Notes under the pieces: generated by a model
Told to the model about the DNA's origin: nothing
Databases searched by the model: none
What the model saw: only the letters and a program-made list of their open reading frames with translations
Translations under genes and position numbers: made by a program
In this document: positions 10,296 through 18,831 of the stretch, piece after piece
How positions within the stretch are numbered: position 1 is the first letter of the stretch
Layout of the letters: every line of letters begins with the position of its first letter
IMG/VR virus record: IMGVR_UViG_3300031365_000016
Span: 1-22,217 of that record
Length of the DNA: 22,217 nt
Source of the DNA: a virus
Reading direction: 5' to 3' (one strand)

Positions 10296-13200
10296 TCAAA
10301 TAACGTCGATGATATCCTTCGTCTTGTTGGCGATTTCTATTCTGATATCCTGCGGAATGGCAAGGTCCGGCTTCGAGATGCGGACGACGCGTATCTCCTC
10401 TTCAATCCTGAGCTCTTCATCGATGATGGTAACTATATCCCCCAGCTCCAGCTCTTCGAAGTCCCTGCCTTCCTCGGTCGACAGGTCTATCAGGTCAACA
10501 TCGATTGATTTTAATGGCTCTTTGAGCTCGGTGAGTTTCGTCCTGCCCAGGGATATGAGGGCATCCACGTCACTCGTGGAGAATACCGCCTTGTCGGAAT
10601 GTATGTCGGCCCTTTCGGCAATGTCATCAAGGGATATCAGGTAAGGCGCGTGGGTGAATGAGACCACGTAAGGGTCATCCGCGTCATAATCTCCGATGGC
10701 GCAGCGCAGTGTCTTTTCATTCGCGCCCTGCAACCATTTCGAGGTCTCATCGGCGTAGCCCGCGGCGTCCCATATATATACATCCTTTTGCTTGCAATTA
10801 TTGTTTTGGGGATATGGCAGGCCGTAAGACTGGGGATTGTAAAATCTTATCCTGACCTTCGTTATCGTCTGCTCCGAGAACGAAACTGTACCCCAACACT
10901 CCTCGGGTTGAAATTCATCGGAGTATTTACCATTGAATACGTTATGCCATGCCCCTCCGTAATAGATATCTATCTGGGTGACGGGAAAATAGTAGTAAGA
11001 CCACCAGTAAACCGTATGACACCACCATTTTATCTGCGTGGTGGCGATGGCGGCATGGGTCAATGTCAGCCAGGGCGTCCACGTTTTCTTATTCCAAGTA
11101 AGGTAATTCGCGAATGTTCCAGAATTATCATCATACGCGTGTGTAGGATTACTCCAGTCACCGGCCTCATGACCAGTTGGGCTGACGAAGGAGCCCGTGG
11201 GTTTCTCGACGGTGATATGTCCCGGCAAAGCTTCGCCCAAGCCCGTCCAGTCTTTGTATGCCGAGTAGAGACCCGACAATTCGAGGTAACCGTAACTGGC
11301 ATCAGAGGATTTGAACACGTCCTGGCGCGTGTATTCCTTCGTGCTGAGCAGGAGGCCGCTGGAGCCTACCGGATAGAGACGGTTGCAGTAATCGATATAG
11401 TCGGCGTTGTGGCTGAGGCCGATAAGATTTTTCCCGATTCTTATCTGCTGCCCTTTATTTTCGCCGAGCTCATAGCTGAGCCATAGCTCACGCGTCGTGG
11501 GGTCGTCCTCGTCTATGGTCACAGAAATATAACCGCCCACCGTGTCCCGCACGACTTTGCAGGCATCCCAGATACTCTGGCCCGATATCTCGATGGCAAT
11601 GACCGTATCCAGCTCGGGGGATACGCCCCCCAATGTCACGCGTTCAACCTCCTGGTAATCGAGGAACTCCTGGAGGATTTCGCTCGTCTTCTTGCCATCC
11701 GATTCTTCGCATGTATAAGAGGGGATGATATCCTTGGTGAGCGTGTAGCCGACCTGCTTGCAAATGACCAGGATGTCCGCCTTTTTATCCCTGGACATTA
11801 TCACGTCTATGATTTTGAAGATGTCCTCGAGCAGATTGTTGATATAGAGCCAGACTTCGTTGGGATAAACAAGATAATCGGAGTCAACCGCTCCGGCGGG
11901 GATATTAAATTCCAGATTGCCGAGTTCATTGATGCGGTAATCTGTGCCGATTCCCCATGCGTCTTTGATATAGGCAAGGGTATCCCCGTCCGGGTCCCGG
12001 ATTATCAGGTTGACAGGATTGCGCGGCGCCAACATGCTCTTGCGGTATCCACGTGCGGCATTTGAGGTGGTACCGGTAGCACCGCTGGCGGTGAGGATAC
12101 ATTGATAGTAACGCCCGGCGGGGTATTCGGGGGCGTCATAATCATCGTAGGGCCCGTAAGTGGCCCCGGTTATATTCGAATAATCGGCGTCGGCGTCCGC
12201 GGCCGAGCGCTGCCATTGGTATTTGATTTTGCCTATATCGTCCGTGCCTTTATAACCACGGTCGGCAGCAGATATCTGCTGTGCGCAGCCATCGGCGTTG
12301 AGGATACATTTATAATATCGACCGATTCCCTCAGCATAGGCATCCATGAACAGGCGGATGAACCCGGCGTATGTACCCTGAGATACGCTGCCGTCCTGCT
12401 CATAGATTTGAGGGATGGGAGCATCTTCATCATCATAGGTCGAGGCGGTAGCCCCGGTTATACTGGAGTAACTGCTCTGAATTTCGTCGGCAGCCGAGCG
12501 CTGCCATTGATAGGTCAACGCACCCGGTGCCCGATATCCCGTATCAGTGTCGCTGTAATCCGATTCGTAAGAGGCGTTTTTGCATTTGACTTTATAAGTG
12601 TGCGTGGTGCCATTATTCGCGGAAGCGCCGGAAAGACTCAGGGCGATTTTATCGGGATGGTCGCCGTCCGTGGCCAGTGTCGACCCGGGCGTTATAGTCG
12701 GGGCATCGGCGCCCTCATCATCGTAAGATGCAACATCGTCCAGCCACCCCAGTCCCACATCATCCCGGTAGACCTGGTAACCGGTGGCAAGCGGATTTTT
12801 TGTCCAGGTGACGACGACTTTATCGGAATGGTCACCATCCGTGGCGGTAACATCTATCGGCGGGTTGAAGGGTATTACGTAATTTTGCGCCCATCCAGAT
12901 ATATTGATAGTAGGATTGTCACTATCGTAAGACTGTATCGCATAGGAATATCTGAAATCTTTTTTGCTGGAATGTAGAGCTATGCTAACAGGGCTGCCCC
13001 CGACCTGATTTGTCCGTCCTGAATCGGTATAGACATAAAGATATAAAGTACCATAAGTCCCTACCGATTCATCACGTTTTACTTTAAGCCAGTATTGTGT
13101 ACCCTCTGATATCTCTATATCTTCTTGATATTCAGTTCCAGAGTCAACCTCTCTTAGTCGTAACAGCCACCTTGTATTGTTATAATCATAAAAAAGGACT

Positions 13201-13478
13201 ATGCACAGTTCATCCCCACTGGCAGCAATTATTCCTGCCAAATCATCTATTGTATTGGCAAGCCCCCAGATAACTGCCAATCCATATGTGATTTTGCCAC
13301 TGGCATAGGCTTCCAGCAGATGCTCGAAGTTATCGTTAAAATAGTCCTCGCACCAGTCTTTGTAAACATAGGCATCTTCGTCTCTCGTCAGCGCAGCGAA
13401 TGTCGCGCGTGCAGATGTTACGGCAATATGAGAGTTCGGGTCGACCTCGGTAAATGTGGTAAGGTCTTCATAAGCCAT
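10296..13478 (-). CDS. Tail-tip protein (Tal / endopeptidase-tail type) with lectin, FN3 and Ig-like domains (1060 aa)
   Basis: Residues about 490-750 and 905-1060 look like the tail-associated core (family PF06605), with NPVNLIIRDPDGDTLAYIKD at 487-506 and LGDIVTIIDEELRIEEEIRV near the end. Added parts are a concanavalin-like N-terminal domain (1-200), FN3-like domains (205-315), two Ig-like repeats sharing YQWQRSAAD (323-331 and 420-428), and a discoidin-like insertion (about 755-905) rich in Trp and Tyr (WWCHTVYWWSYYYFP). The additions are probably carbohydrate-binding and suggest host-surface recognition. Its start directly follows the stop of the distal tail gene. Codons of the first 190 residues look more AT-rich than the rest, hinting at domain exchange. 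No peptidase site is claimed. Confidence 0.8.
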   Translation of the reverse strand: MAYEDLTTFTEVDPNSHIAVTSARATFAALTRDEDAYVYKDWCEDYFNDNFEHLLEAYASGKITYGLAVIWGLANTIDDLAGIIAASGDELCIVLFYDYNNTRWLLRLREVDSGTEYQEDIEISEGTQYWLKVKRDESVGTYGTLYLYVYTDSGRTNQVGGSPVSIALHSSKKDFRYSYAIQSYDSDNPTINISGWAQNYVIPFNPPIDVTATDGDHSDKVVVTWTKNPLATGYQVYRDDVGLGWLDDVASYDDEGADAPTITPGSTLATDGDHPDKIALSLSGASANNGTTHTYKVKCKNASYESDYSDTDTGYRAPGALTYQWQRSAADEIQSSYSSITGATASTYDDEDAPIPQIYEQDGSVSQGTYAGFIRLFMDAYAEGIGRYYKCILNADGCAQQISAADRGYKGTDDIGKIKYQWQRSAADADADYSNITGATYGPYDDYDAPEYPAGRYYQCILTASGATGTTSNAARGYRKSMLAPRNPVNLIIRDPDGDTLAYIKDAWGIGTDYRINELGNLEFNIPAGAVDSDYLVYPNEVWLYINNLLEDIFKIIDVIMSRDKKADILVICKQVGYTLTKDIIPSYTCEESDGKKTSEILQEFLDYQEVERVTLGGVSPELDTVIAIEISGQSIWDACKVVRDTVGGYISVTIDEDDPTTRELWLSYELGENKGQQIRIGKNLIGLSHNADYIDYCNRLYPVGSSGLLLSTKEYTRQDVFKSSDASYGYLELSGLYSAYKDWTGLGEALPGHITVEKPTGSFVSPTGHEAGDWSNPTHAYDDNSGTFANYLTWNKKTWTPWLTLTHAAIATTQIKWWCHTVYWWSYYYFPVTQIDIYYGGAWHNVFNGKYSDEFQPEECWGTVSFSEQTITKVRIRFYNPQSYGLPYPQNNNCKQKDVYIWDAAGYADETSKWLQGANEKTLRCAIGDYDADDPYVVSFTHAPYLISLDDIAERADIHSDKAVFSTSDVDALISLGRTKLTELKEPLKSIDVDLIDLSTEEGRDFEELELGDIVTIIDEELRIEEEIRVVRISKPDLAIPQDIRIEIANKTKDIIDVI

Positions 13479-14669
13479 CTAAACATACCTCTCGCGGTAG
13501 ACGATGCTCATCGGGCCGGTGAAACCTTCGATTGTAATCTGGTTATTGCCAGGCAGCAGCTGCGGGAACTGGCCGTCGACCGTGGTCATATCCTCGACGC
13601 CGTTGAGCTTGACCGTGAAATTCCCGGCGTCTATCTCCAGCACATCGTCGGCCACCAAGTCGCCGGTCCACTCAATGGCCTCGCCGGTGGCGGTATTGGT
13701 GATAATGACCGTGGTGTCCGTCAGTGTGTCATCGCAGGTGAACGTGTAAACGGGCCTGACCTTCTCCGTGCCGCCGATATCTAGTCCGATGAAGGGAGAT
13801 GTGGTAACTATCTCGTCCGGTATACTGTCGCCTTCAACTAATATCACGCCGTCCGTATATACCGCCGTGGCCGCACCATCATCGGCTCTCGTATTCATTG
13901 ATGTGTAAGTCACGCCGCTGGAATTAATGGTACGTGTCACCGTCAGCCATTGAAAGGCTGAGTCACCTGTATGCGAGTCTCCCGTCGTTGAGTGCCCTGT
14001 TCCACCTTCGACGATTTGCACGGCTATTCTGCCTGCAACCGAAGCATAAACCCAGGCTGCCAGAGTTATCGTTTTACCTAGATAGTATTCATAGTTATTA
14101 AGGTATTTAATCATCTTGGATAATGTTGAGACCGGCACATTAAGTTTTCCCGAATAACTGCCGATTTTGACCTGTTCGGTACTGCGTTCCAGAGTAGCGC
14201 CGGCACCAGTCGCCTCCCAGCCATCAGGCGGGTCGCCTTCCTCAAGACCGCTGTTTTCAATTACGATTATCTTCAGTTCCGTCTCATCGTTGTCATAGGC
14301 GGCCGGGTCGTTGACCGCGAAGGTTATCGTGCCTTCCCAGATACGGGCGGTCTTTATCTGGCCGTCCATGCTGATGAACCTGGCCATCCAGTAGCGGTCA
14401 TCGAAGGTGTCCAGCGTGAGCTTGCAGTCGCCGCGCTCGTTGAGAGTGCCCTTGATGCTGTCGAGATAAGAGAGCAGGGTGGCCTTGTCGGCGGCGGAGA
14501 CGGCCACATCGAGTGTGAAAGTTTTGGGAGGTCTGAGACTATTGAACCCATAGGCCTTATCGATAAGCTGCGCCGCCGGCGTCTCCTGGTCGAAAGGCTC
14601 TTCATGGCTCCGCAGACGCAGGCCATAGGCGCACAGGTCTACCTCGTTGAATGAGAAACTGTCGGCCAT
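13479..14669 (-). CDS. Distal tail protein (Dit) with inserted carbohydrate-binding-like domain (396 aa)
   Basis: The N-terminal 130 residues have the distal-tail pattern (MADSFSFNEVDLCAYGLRLR, then RPPKTFTLDVAV, GDCKLTLDTFDDRYWMARFI, and ITFAVNDPAAYDND). The last about 105 residues carry the C-terminal beta domain (FTCDDTLTDTTVIITNTATG and LLPGNNQITIEG). Between them, about residues 135-290, lies a module with YSGKLNVPVSTLSKMIKYLN and TITLAAWVYASVAG, typical of CBM4/9-like carbohydrate-binding modules. Normal Dits are about 250 residues, so this is an enlarged ('evolved') Dit. It forms the hub under the tail tube and probably helps adsorption. Its ATG overlaps the tape-measure stop by one base. 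Confidence 0.82.
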   Translation of the reverse strand: MADSFSFNEVDLCAYGLRLRSHEEPFDQETPAAQLIDKAYGFNSLRPPKTFTLDVAVSAADKATLLSYLDSIKGTLNERGDCKLTLDTFDDRYWMARFISMDGQIKTARIWEGTITFAVNDPAAYDNDETELKIIVIENSGLEEGDPPDGWEATGAGATLERSTEQVKIGSYSGKLNVPVSTLSKMIKYLNNYEYYLGKTITLAAWVYASVAGRIAVQIVEGGTGHSTTGDSHTGDSAFQWLTVTRTINSSGVTYTSMNTRADDGAATAVYTDGVILVEGDSIPDEIVTTSPFIGLDIGGTEKVRPVYTFTCDDTLTDTTVIITNTATGEAIEWTGDLVADDVLEIDAGNFTVKLNGVEDMTTVDGQFPQLLPGNNQITIEGFTGPMSIVYRERYV

Positions 14670-17065
14670 TATACCCTCACCTGCTGCATCCGGTAGAGCT
14701 CCCGGGCGACTTTCCTGACATCGGCATCTTCACGCACGACGAGCTGGGCGATATGGAACTGATTGGTGATATTCGTGCCGGCCCTGCCCGGCTGGGATAT
14801 AACTTCCCCACCATGGGCAACAATAGGAACGGGCTGACCTGTATTACCGGGGACGATTCCGCCTTCATCAAACCATGGCCAATGCAGAGGGTCCCATTGT
14901 TTAAATGAAGTTGGAAATTGAAATATCTCATGCCAGGGATGATTTTCCGGCGGATAGAGCTTTTCTCCTGTCTCCGATGGCTGCTGTATCAGTTTTTGTA
15001 GTTGTTGTTGCTGCTGGATTATCTGGTTCGCCCTTTCGGCTGCTTCTATCTTGGCATCCCACATGGCGACAAAGGCTTCGAGTTCAGCCTGATAATCGGC
15101 TTTAGTTTCTTCCAGTGCCGCGTCTTTTAACGCCTTTTCATCTTCCAGATTTTGAACGATTAAGCTCTTCTGGTTTTCCAGGTATTCTTCCATGTTAAGC
15201 GTGGCTATTTCGGCATTACGTTCCTCGAGGATTTCTCGCTCTTGCTGCGCATCCTTCGCCTCTTCAAGGTCGCGTTGAATCCTTTCACGCTCAATCGAGG
15301 ATAATTTTTCTTTATCTAATTGACTCTCCAGGGCGGCGATGCGTTCATCTTCTCTGGCGATATCGCGGGCTTTCTCTCGCTCATCGAGTTTCTCTAATTC
15401 AGTATTATAACCCTCGATGATTGCCGCCACGTTGGGGTCGACAGCGGCGATTTCTTTTAGTGCGGCCTCTTCAATAAGCCGTTCGCGTTCATAGATTTTA
15501 TCCCGGTAATAGTCCAGCCGGGAATCTATCGCCCGCTTATCGGCATCGGCGATATCCTCCAGAGCCTGAATCTCTTTTTCATAGGTCTGATATGCCTGAG
15601 CGAATAAATCACCGCCGGCTAACTCTTTAATATTGAGTTTAAACTTACGCGCCAGCAGGTCTGCATCATCACCGATTTCACCCCATTTAACGCCCAGAAG
15701 CTCGGCACCGCGCCCGGACTCAAGCATGTACCTCGTGATATCCTCGATAGTCACCCCAAGCTCGCTGATATCCGTATAGGCATACCTGATGCTTTCTATC
15801 ATGCCCATGAATTTATCACGGTTTGCCTGAAGTAGGTCCTTCTGCTCTTTGAGCCAGGCATTCGTGTCCGCCAGCACCTGCTCATAACCTTCATGTGCCT
15901 TCACTGCCTGGCGCAGGTCGCGGATATATTCATATTGAACTTCTTTGGCTTCTTTACTGAGGCCGGAAGCTCTGACATAGGCCTCGTTAATATCGGCATA
16001 TGCAGCCATGGCTTCCCAGACTGCATTAGTTTCGCCACGCATGGCTTTCTCGTGTTCTTCGGAAAGTTTCTTGTGGGCTTCAAGTACATCTCCATAACGC
16101 ATATAATGCTGTATCAACAGGCTGATGCCAGTCCCGAGCAGAGTCAGGCCGGCCACGAGACCTCCGGCCGCGAGGCTTAAAGTACCGACACTTATCTTTG
16201 CCGCATTGACAAACTGTATTAGTTTCGGTAGAGCGAGGATAAGGCCGCCGACGGCCAATGATACACCACCAAAAGACAAACCTGTATTTACCAAGGCGTT
16301 CGCTAGCTCGGGCTGCTCATCGGCGAATTTCCTGACCGCTTTCACGGCACCGGTGATGACATTGGCGTATGATTCGATGGTCGGCGCCGCCTGCTCGGCT
16401 ATCTCGTAAGTGACGCCCTGCACCGATTCCGTGAGCCGCTGCATCGTATCGGTTAGTTGGGCGGCCTTATTCGCCGCTTCTTGGTCGAAGACGATACCCA
16501 AATCGTGGGCTTCCTGGCGCAGCCTCTCGATGCCATCGGCGCCTTCGGAAAGCATGGGTAGGAGCTGCGTGCCGGTACGACCGAAGATTGCCAGCAGAGA
16601 TGCCGACATTTCGATTTCATTGTCCATACCCGCGATAGACTCGGCGATTACCCAGAACGCCTCTTCGGGCTTCATCGCCTTGAGCTCCTGGACATTCAGG
16701 CCGAGCCGGTCGAACTCACGGGTATATGTAGCCAGACCATCACCTGCCTGTATTATAGCCTGCGACATTTTCCGGGTGCCCTTCTCAAAGGCACCCAGCT
16801 CAGTACCGCTGATTTTGGCGACGTGATTCAGCTCGCTGAGCGATTCGGCAGCCCAGTTGGTACGCAGGCTCATCTTCTGGACTTCATCACCGGCGGCCGC
16901 CCAGGCCTTGACGGCCATACCTATCCCGGCCACGATAGCCGCGCCGGCCGCCACCATGGTCTTGCCCATGGCGGACATCTGTTTATCAATCTGCTTTAGC
17001 TGTGATTTGAAGCCTTTATCATCCAATCCGAGCGTGACAAAGAGCTTCGAGATTTCTTTAGCCAT
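14669..17065 (-). CDS. Tape measure protein (798 aa)
   Basis: Starts MAKEISKLFVTLGLDDKGFK, the usual opening of tape measure proteins, followed by a small hydrophobic stretch (AAGAAIVAGIGMAVKAWAAA) and the minor-tail domain with ESIAGMDNEIEMSASLLAIF and GRTGTQLLPMLSEGADGIER (PF10145-like). Residues about 265-325 are hydrophobic and could enter the membrane on injection. About 510-690 is a long charged coiled coil (EEAKDAQQEREILEERNAEI), then a Gln run. At roughly 0.15 nm per residue the predicted tail is near 120 nm. The start follows the stop of the T frame directly. Confidence 0.92.
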   Translation of the reverse strand: MAKEISKLFVTLGLDDKGFKSQLKQIDKQMSAMGKTMVAAGAAIVAGIGMAVKAWAAAGDEVQKMSLRTNWAAESLSELNHVAKISGTELGAFEKGTRKMSQAIIQAGDGLATYTREFDRLGLNVQELKAMKPEEAFWVIAESIAGMDNEIEMSASLLAIFGRTGTQLLPMLSEGADGIERLRQEAHDLGIVFDQEAANKAAQLTDTMQRLTESVQGVTYEIAEQAAPTIESYANVITGAVKAVRKFADEQPELANALVNTGLSFGGVSLAVGGLILALPKLIQFVNAAKISVGTLSLAAGGLVAGLTLLGTGISLLIQHYMRYGDVLEAHKKLSEEHEKAMRGETNAVWEAMAAYADINEAYVRASGLSKEAKEVQYEYIRDLRQAVKAHEGYEQVLADTNAWLKEQKDLLQANRDKFMGMIESIRYAYTDISELGVTIEDITRYMLESGRGAELLGVKWGEIGDDADLLARKFKLNIKELAGGDLFAQAYQTYEKEIQALEDIADADKRAIDSRLDYYRDKIYERERLIEEAALKEIAAVDPNVAAIIEGYNTELEKLDEREKARDIAREDERIAALESQLDKEKLSSIERERIQRDLEEAKDAQQEREILEERNAEIATLNMEEYLENQKSLIVQNLEDEKALKDAALEETKADYQAELEAFVAMWDAKIEAAERANQIIQQQQQLQKLIQQPSETGEKLYPPENHPWHEIFQFPTSFKQWDPLHWPWFDEGGIVPGNTGQPVPIVAHGGEVISQPGRAGTNITNQFHIAQLVVREDADVRKVARELYRMQQVRV

Positions 17066-17548
17066 TTACTTCTCCACTTCCGTGCCCCCCAGGGCAGCAT
17101 TTAATATGCGGTAATGTTGCAGGATTTTATCCGGATTATCATGCTTCTTCTTCTTTTCAATGCCCATAATATTGAAGATTCCATCCAGCTTTCTCTGTAA
17201 TTGCTCCTGTGTAAGCGGCTTGGTTTCTTCCTGCTTCCAACCATAGTTCGGGAAGATATCCGATGGTAGAAAGACTTTATTCTTGCTTTTAGACGTGCGC
17301 GGGATGGTATTGAGAATCTGGCTGCAGATAAGCGCCGTTCGATAATCATCACGTTCATTCATATCGCCCTGTAATTTGTTATGACGCTCGGCCAGCGCAT
17401 TGAACTGAGCCAGTGTAAGCCCCCAAAATTCCTCTTCGGAGAGACCAAGACTATAGCGCCCGAATGACCAGATTTCTAGCCATTCTGGGATTTCCTGGCT
17501 AAAGGGGCCTTTTCTTTTTCGCCCCCCTTCGGCATCGCCGCTGCCCAT
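17066..17548 (-). CDS. Tail assembly chaperone, T part (made by -1 frameshift from G)
   Basis: This frame lies -1 to the upstream G frame and overlaps it by 73 bases. It contains WLEIWSFGRYSLGLSEEEFW and LTLAQFNALAERHN, a pattern common in T-domain chaperones of siphophages, then a helical C-terminus. An ATG at 17548 lacks a ribosome site, so independent initiation is unlikely. A GGGGGGC slippery site at 17521-17527 is correctly phased to join the two, giving a fusion of about 255 residues from 17832 to 17066. The G-T protein binds the tape measure and recruits tail tube subunits. Position just before the tape measure is canonical. Confidence 0.82.
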   Translation of the reverse strand: MGSGDAEGGRKRKGPFSQEIPEWLEIWSFGRYSLGLSEEEFWGLTLAQFNALAERHNKLQGDMNERDDYRTALICSQILNTIPRTSKSKNKVFLPSDIFPNYGWKQEETKPLTQEQLQRKLDGIFNIMGIEKKKKHDNPDKILQHYRILNAALGGTEVEK

Positions 17549-17832
17549 GCCTCGATGATTTTCTTGGCAACCATGGCTTGATTTTCCATGTTTATCCAGC
17601 CGGCGACTTCATCGACATCGAGCCCGGGCTCTTCATGGAGCAGCTCCGCCCAGAGCAATACGAGCAGGTCTTCGGGGGTTGTATCGTAGATAATCTGCCG
17701 GACAACATCCGCATTAAGGATATTCCTGCCTGTCTGTTTCGTGAATGCTACCATTGCCTTGAAGTCATACCTGAGATGGCGCTCTTTACCACCGATTTCA
17801 ATAGACACAATCGGGTAGGCTTTATCAACCAT
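17476..17832 (-). CDS. Tail assembly chaperone, G protein (118 aa)
   Basis: Begins MVDKAYPIVSIEIGGKERHL and RYDFKAMVAFTKQTGRNILN, the pattern of gpG-like chaperones that recognise the tail tube protein. The ATG at 17832 has four-base spacing to GGAGG; an adjacent upstream ATG (17835) is too close. The frame ends 45 bases after the slippery site with a short basic tail (KAPLARKSQNG). Most product should be G alone, with a minor G-T fusion. A terminator-like hairpin at 17854-17876 lies between it and the major tail gene, which would reduce chaperone expression relative to tail tube. Confidence 0.82.
   Translation of the reverse strand: MVDKAYPIVSIEIGGKERHLRYDFKAMVAFTKQTGRNILNADVVRQIIYDTTPEDLLVLLWAELLHEEPGLDVDEVAGWINMENQAMVAKKIIEAWAAAMPKGGEKEKAPLARKSQNG
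17521..17527 (-). promoter_or_regulatory. Programmed -1 ribosomal frameshift site (GGGGGGC)
   Basis: On the coding strand G GGG GGC is read in the G frame as GGG (17524-17526) and GGC (17521-17523), a perfect X XXY YYZ heptamer. Slipping back one base pairs both tRNAs with GGG and enters the T frame. Its position, 45 bases before the G stop and next to the tape measure gene, fits the conserved G/G-T system of lambda-like tails. No downstream pseudoknot was checked. Confidence 0.8.
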
Positions 17833-17853
17833 CATGCCTCCTTTAAATAGAAA

Positions 17854-17876
17854 GGGCGGGGTATTCTACCCCGCCC
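17854..17876. terminator. Terminator-like hairpin after the major tail gene
   Basis: A perfect 10-bp stem GGGCGGGGTA/TACCCCGCCC with a 3-base loop, followed in the leftward direction by TTTCTATTT. It lies 25 bases after the major tail stop and just upstream of the G gene's ribosome site. It probably causes partial termination or protects the tail mRNA. Confidence 0.75.
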
Positions 17877-17901
17877 CTAGTCTCACTATGGTCTTATCCG
17901 G

Positions 17902-18624
17902 TTAGGATGCTGCCCTGGCCAGCCAGATGGTATAGGTCTTGGCGGTCTTACTTGTTTCTTTCACCACGATGGTGATTTCCGTCACGGTTCCGGCGTCGCC
18001 AAGCGTGATGGCGCTGGATGCCTCGCCGGTGGCCACCACATTCCCGTCGACGGTGATGACGCCCGCTGTCGCTATCGGAGTGACGGTGACCGATGTCACG
18101 TCGGTCAGCACGGTGGCAACGTATTCGTAGGTGGCTGCGGCCGGGTCGGGGACAATCACGGCACTTTCGCTGATGGAGAAGAACGTGGTCGTCAGACCGG
18201 TCGATGCCGTTACTCCCAGCACGGGCTTGCCGGTGATTTTCAGCGTCGCCGAGAAGTGAATACGGTCTGTCATAGGCATACCGCCGCTGAAATTCTTGAT
18301 ATAGGCGTTGAATGTCCAGGTGAATGCCGCATCAGTGGGGCCAGTGATAATCACCTCCTTTGTCGAACCGGCGATGAAATCGGCGATGGCGGCTATCTGG
18401 CCGGCGGTATCCCCGGGGACGAAGTTCCCTTCGATGGTTACCTCGCCGCCATGCCTCATGCCGGCTTTCCATTCGCTGAACTCATTATCGGAATCATGGC
18501 TGCTGAAATCGATATCGTCCGCCGACATCCCGGGGAAGGGGATATCTCCCGTCAGCTCGACGATAACTTCCCCATCCCAGCTGAGAGTTGTACCGAATCC
18601 TTTGTATCCTGCTGTTTCTGCCAT
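17902..18624 (-). CDS. Major tail (tube) protein with C-terminal cadherin-like beta-sandwich (240 aa)
   Basis: Residues 1-140 show the tail tube pattern: ETAGYKGFGTTLSWDGE, PFPGMSADDIDFSSHDSDNE, GEVTIEGNF and FNAYIKNFSGGMPMTDRIHF. From about residue 150 a separate beta domain follows: FFSISESAVIVPDP, TYEYVATVLTDVTSVTVTPI, and ITIVVKETSKTAKTYTIWLA, which fits the cadherin-like beta-sandwich family (PF12733). Such decorations project from the tube and may bind sugars weakly. GGAGG lies seven bases before ATG 18624. The hairpin downstream and the strong ribosome site suit high expression. Confidence 0.85.
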   Translation of the reverse strand: MAETAGYKGFGTTLSWDGEVIVELTGDIPFPGMSADDIDFSSHDSDNEFSEWKAGMRHGGEVTIEGNFVPGDTAGQIAAIADFIAGSTKEVIITGPTDAAFTWTFNAYIKNFSGGMPMTDRIHFSATLKITGKPVLGVTASTGLTTTFFSISESAVIVPDPAAATYEYVATVLTDVTSVTVTPIATAGVITVDGNVVATGEASSAITLGDAGTVTEITIVVKETSKTAKTYTIWLARAAS

Positions 18625-18831
18625 TTATTTGCCTCCTATCATTTTTTCTAGAAGTTTTATTATCTTATTAAGCCGCTTGATTATCAGCGGCGTTAAATCC
18701 TTCTCCACCCAGCCGACGCCCTCGCAGAGGTCGCATTCCTCCTCCTTCTCTCCCATCTCCGTCATCGATACCGGCTGCCTGCTCTTCATCAGACCAGTGC
18801 CTTCACATTTCGGGCATCTCTGTAAAGCCAT
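18625..18831 (-). CDS. Small DnaJ-type zinc-finger protein (68 aa)
   Basis: Two CXXCXGXG knuckles, CPKCEGTG (residues 6-13) and CDLCEGVG, are spaced as in one DnaJ central zinc-finger unit. A helical, Lys-rich C-terminus follows (PLIIKRLNKIIKLLEKMIGG). It begins MALQRCPKCEGTGLMKSRQP. It overlaps the preceding tail completion gene (TAATG) and precedes the major tail gene directly. That is an unusual place for such a protein; it may be an assembly chaperone for tail subunits. The zinc motif is clear, the role inferred. Confidence 0.75.
   Translation of the reverse strand: MALQRCPKCEGTGLMKSRQPVSMTEMGEKEEECDLCEGVGWVEKDLTPLIIKRLNKIIKLLEKMIGGK

Noticed and set aside
11066-12977. Long rightward frames opposite the tail-tip gene
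   Set aside because: They are antisense shadows of a gene with clear domains; no ribosome sites or recognisable motifs.
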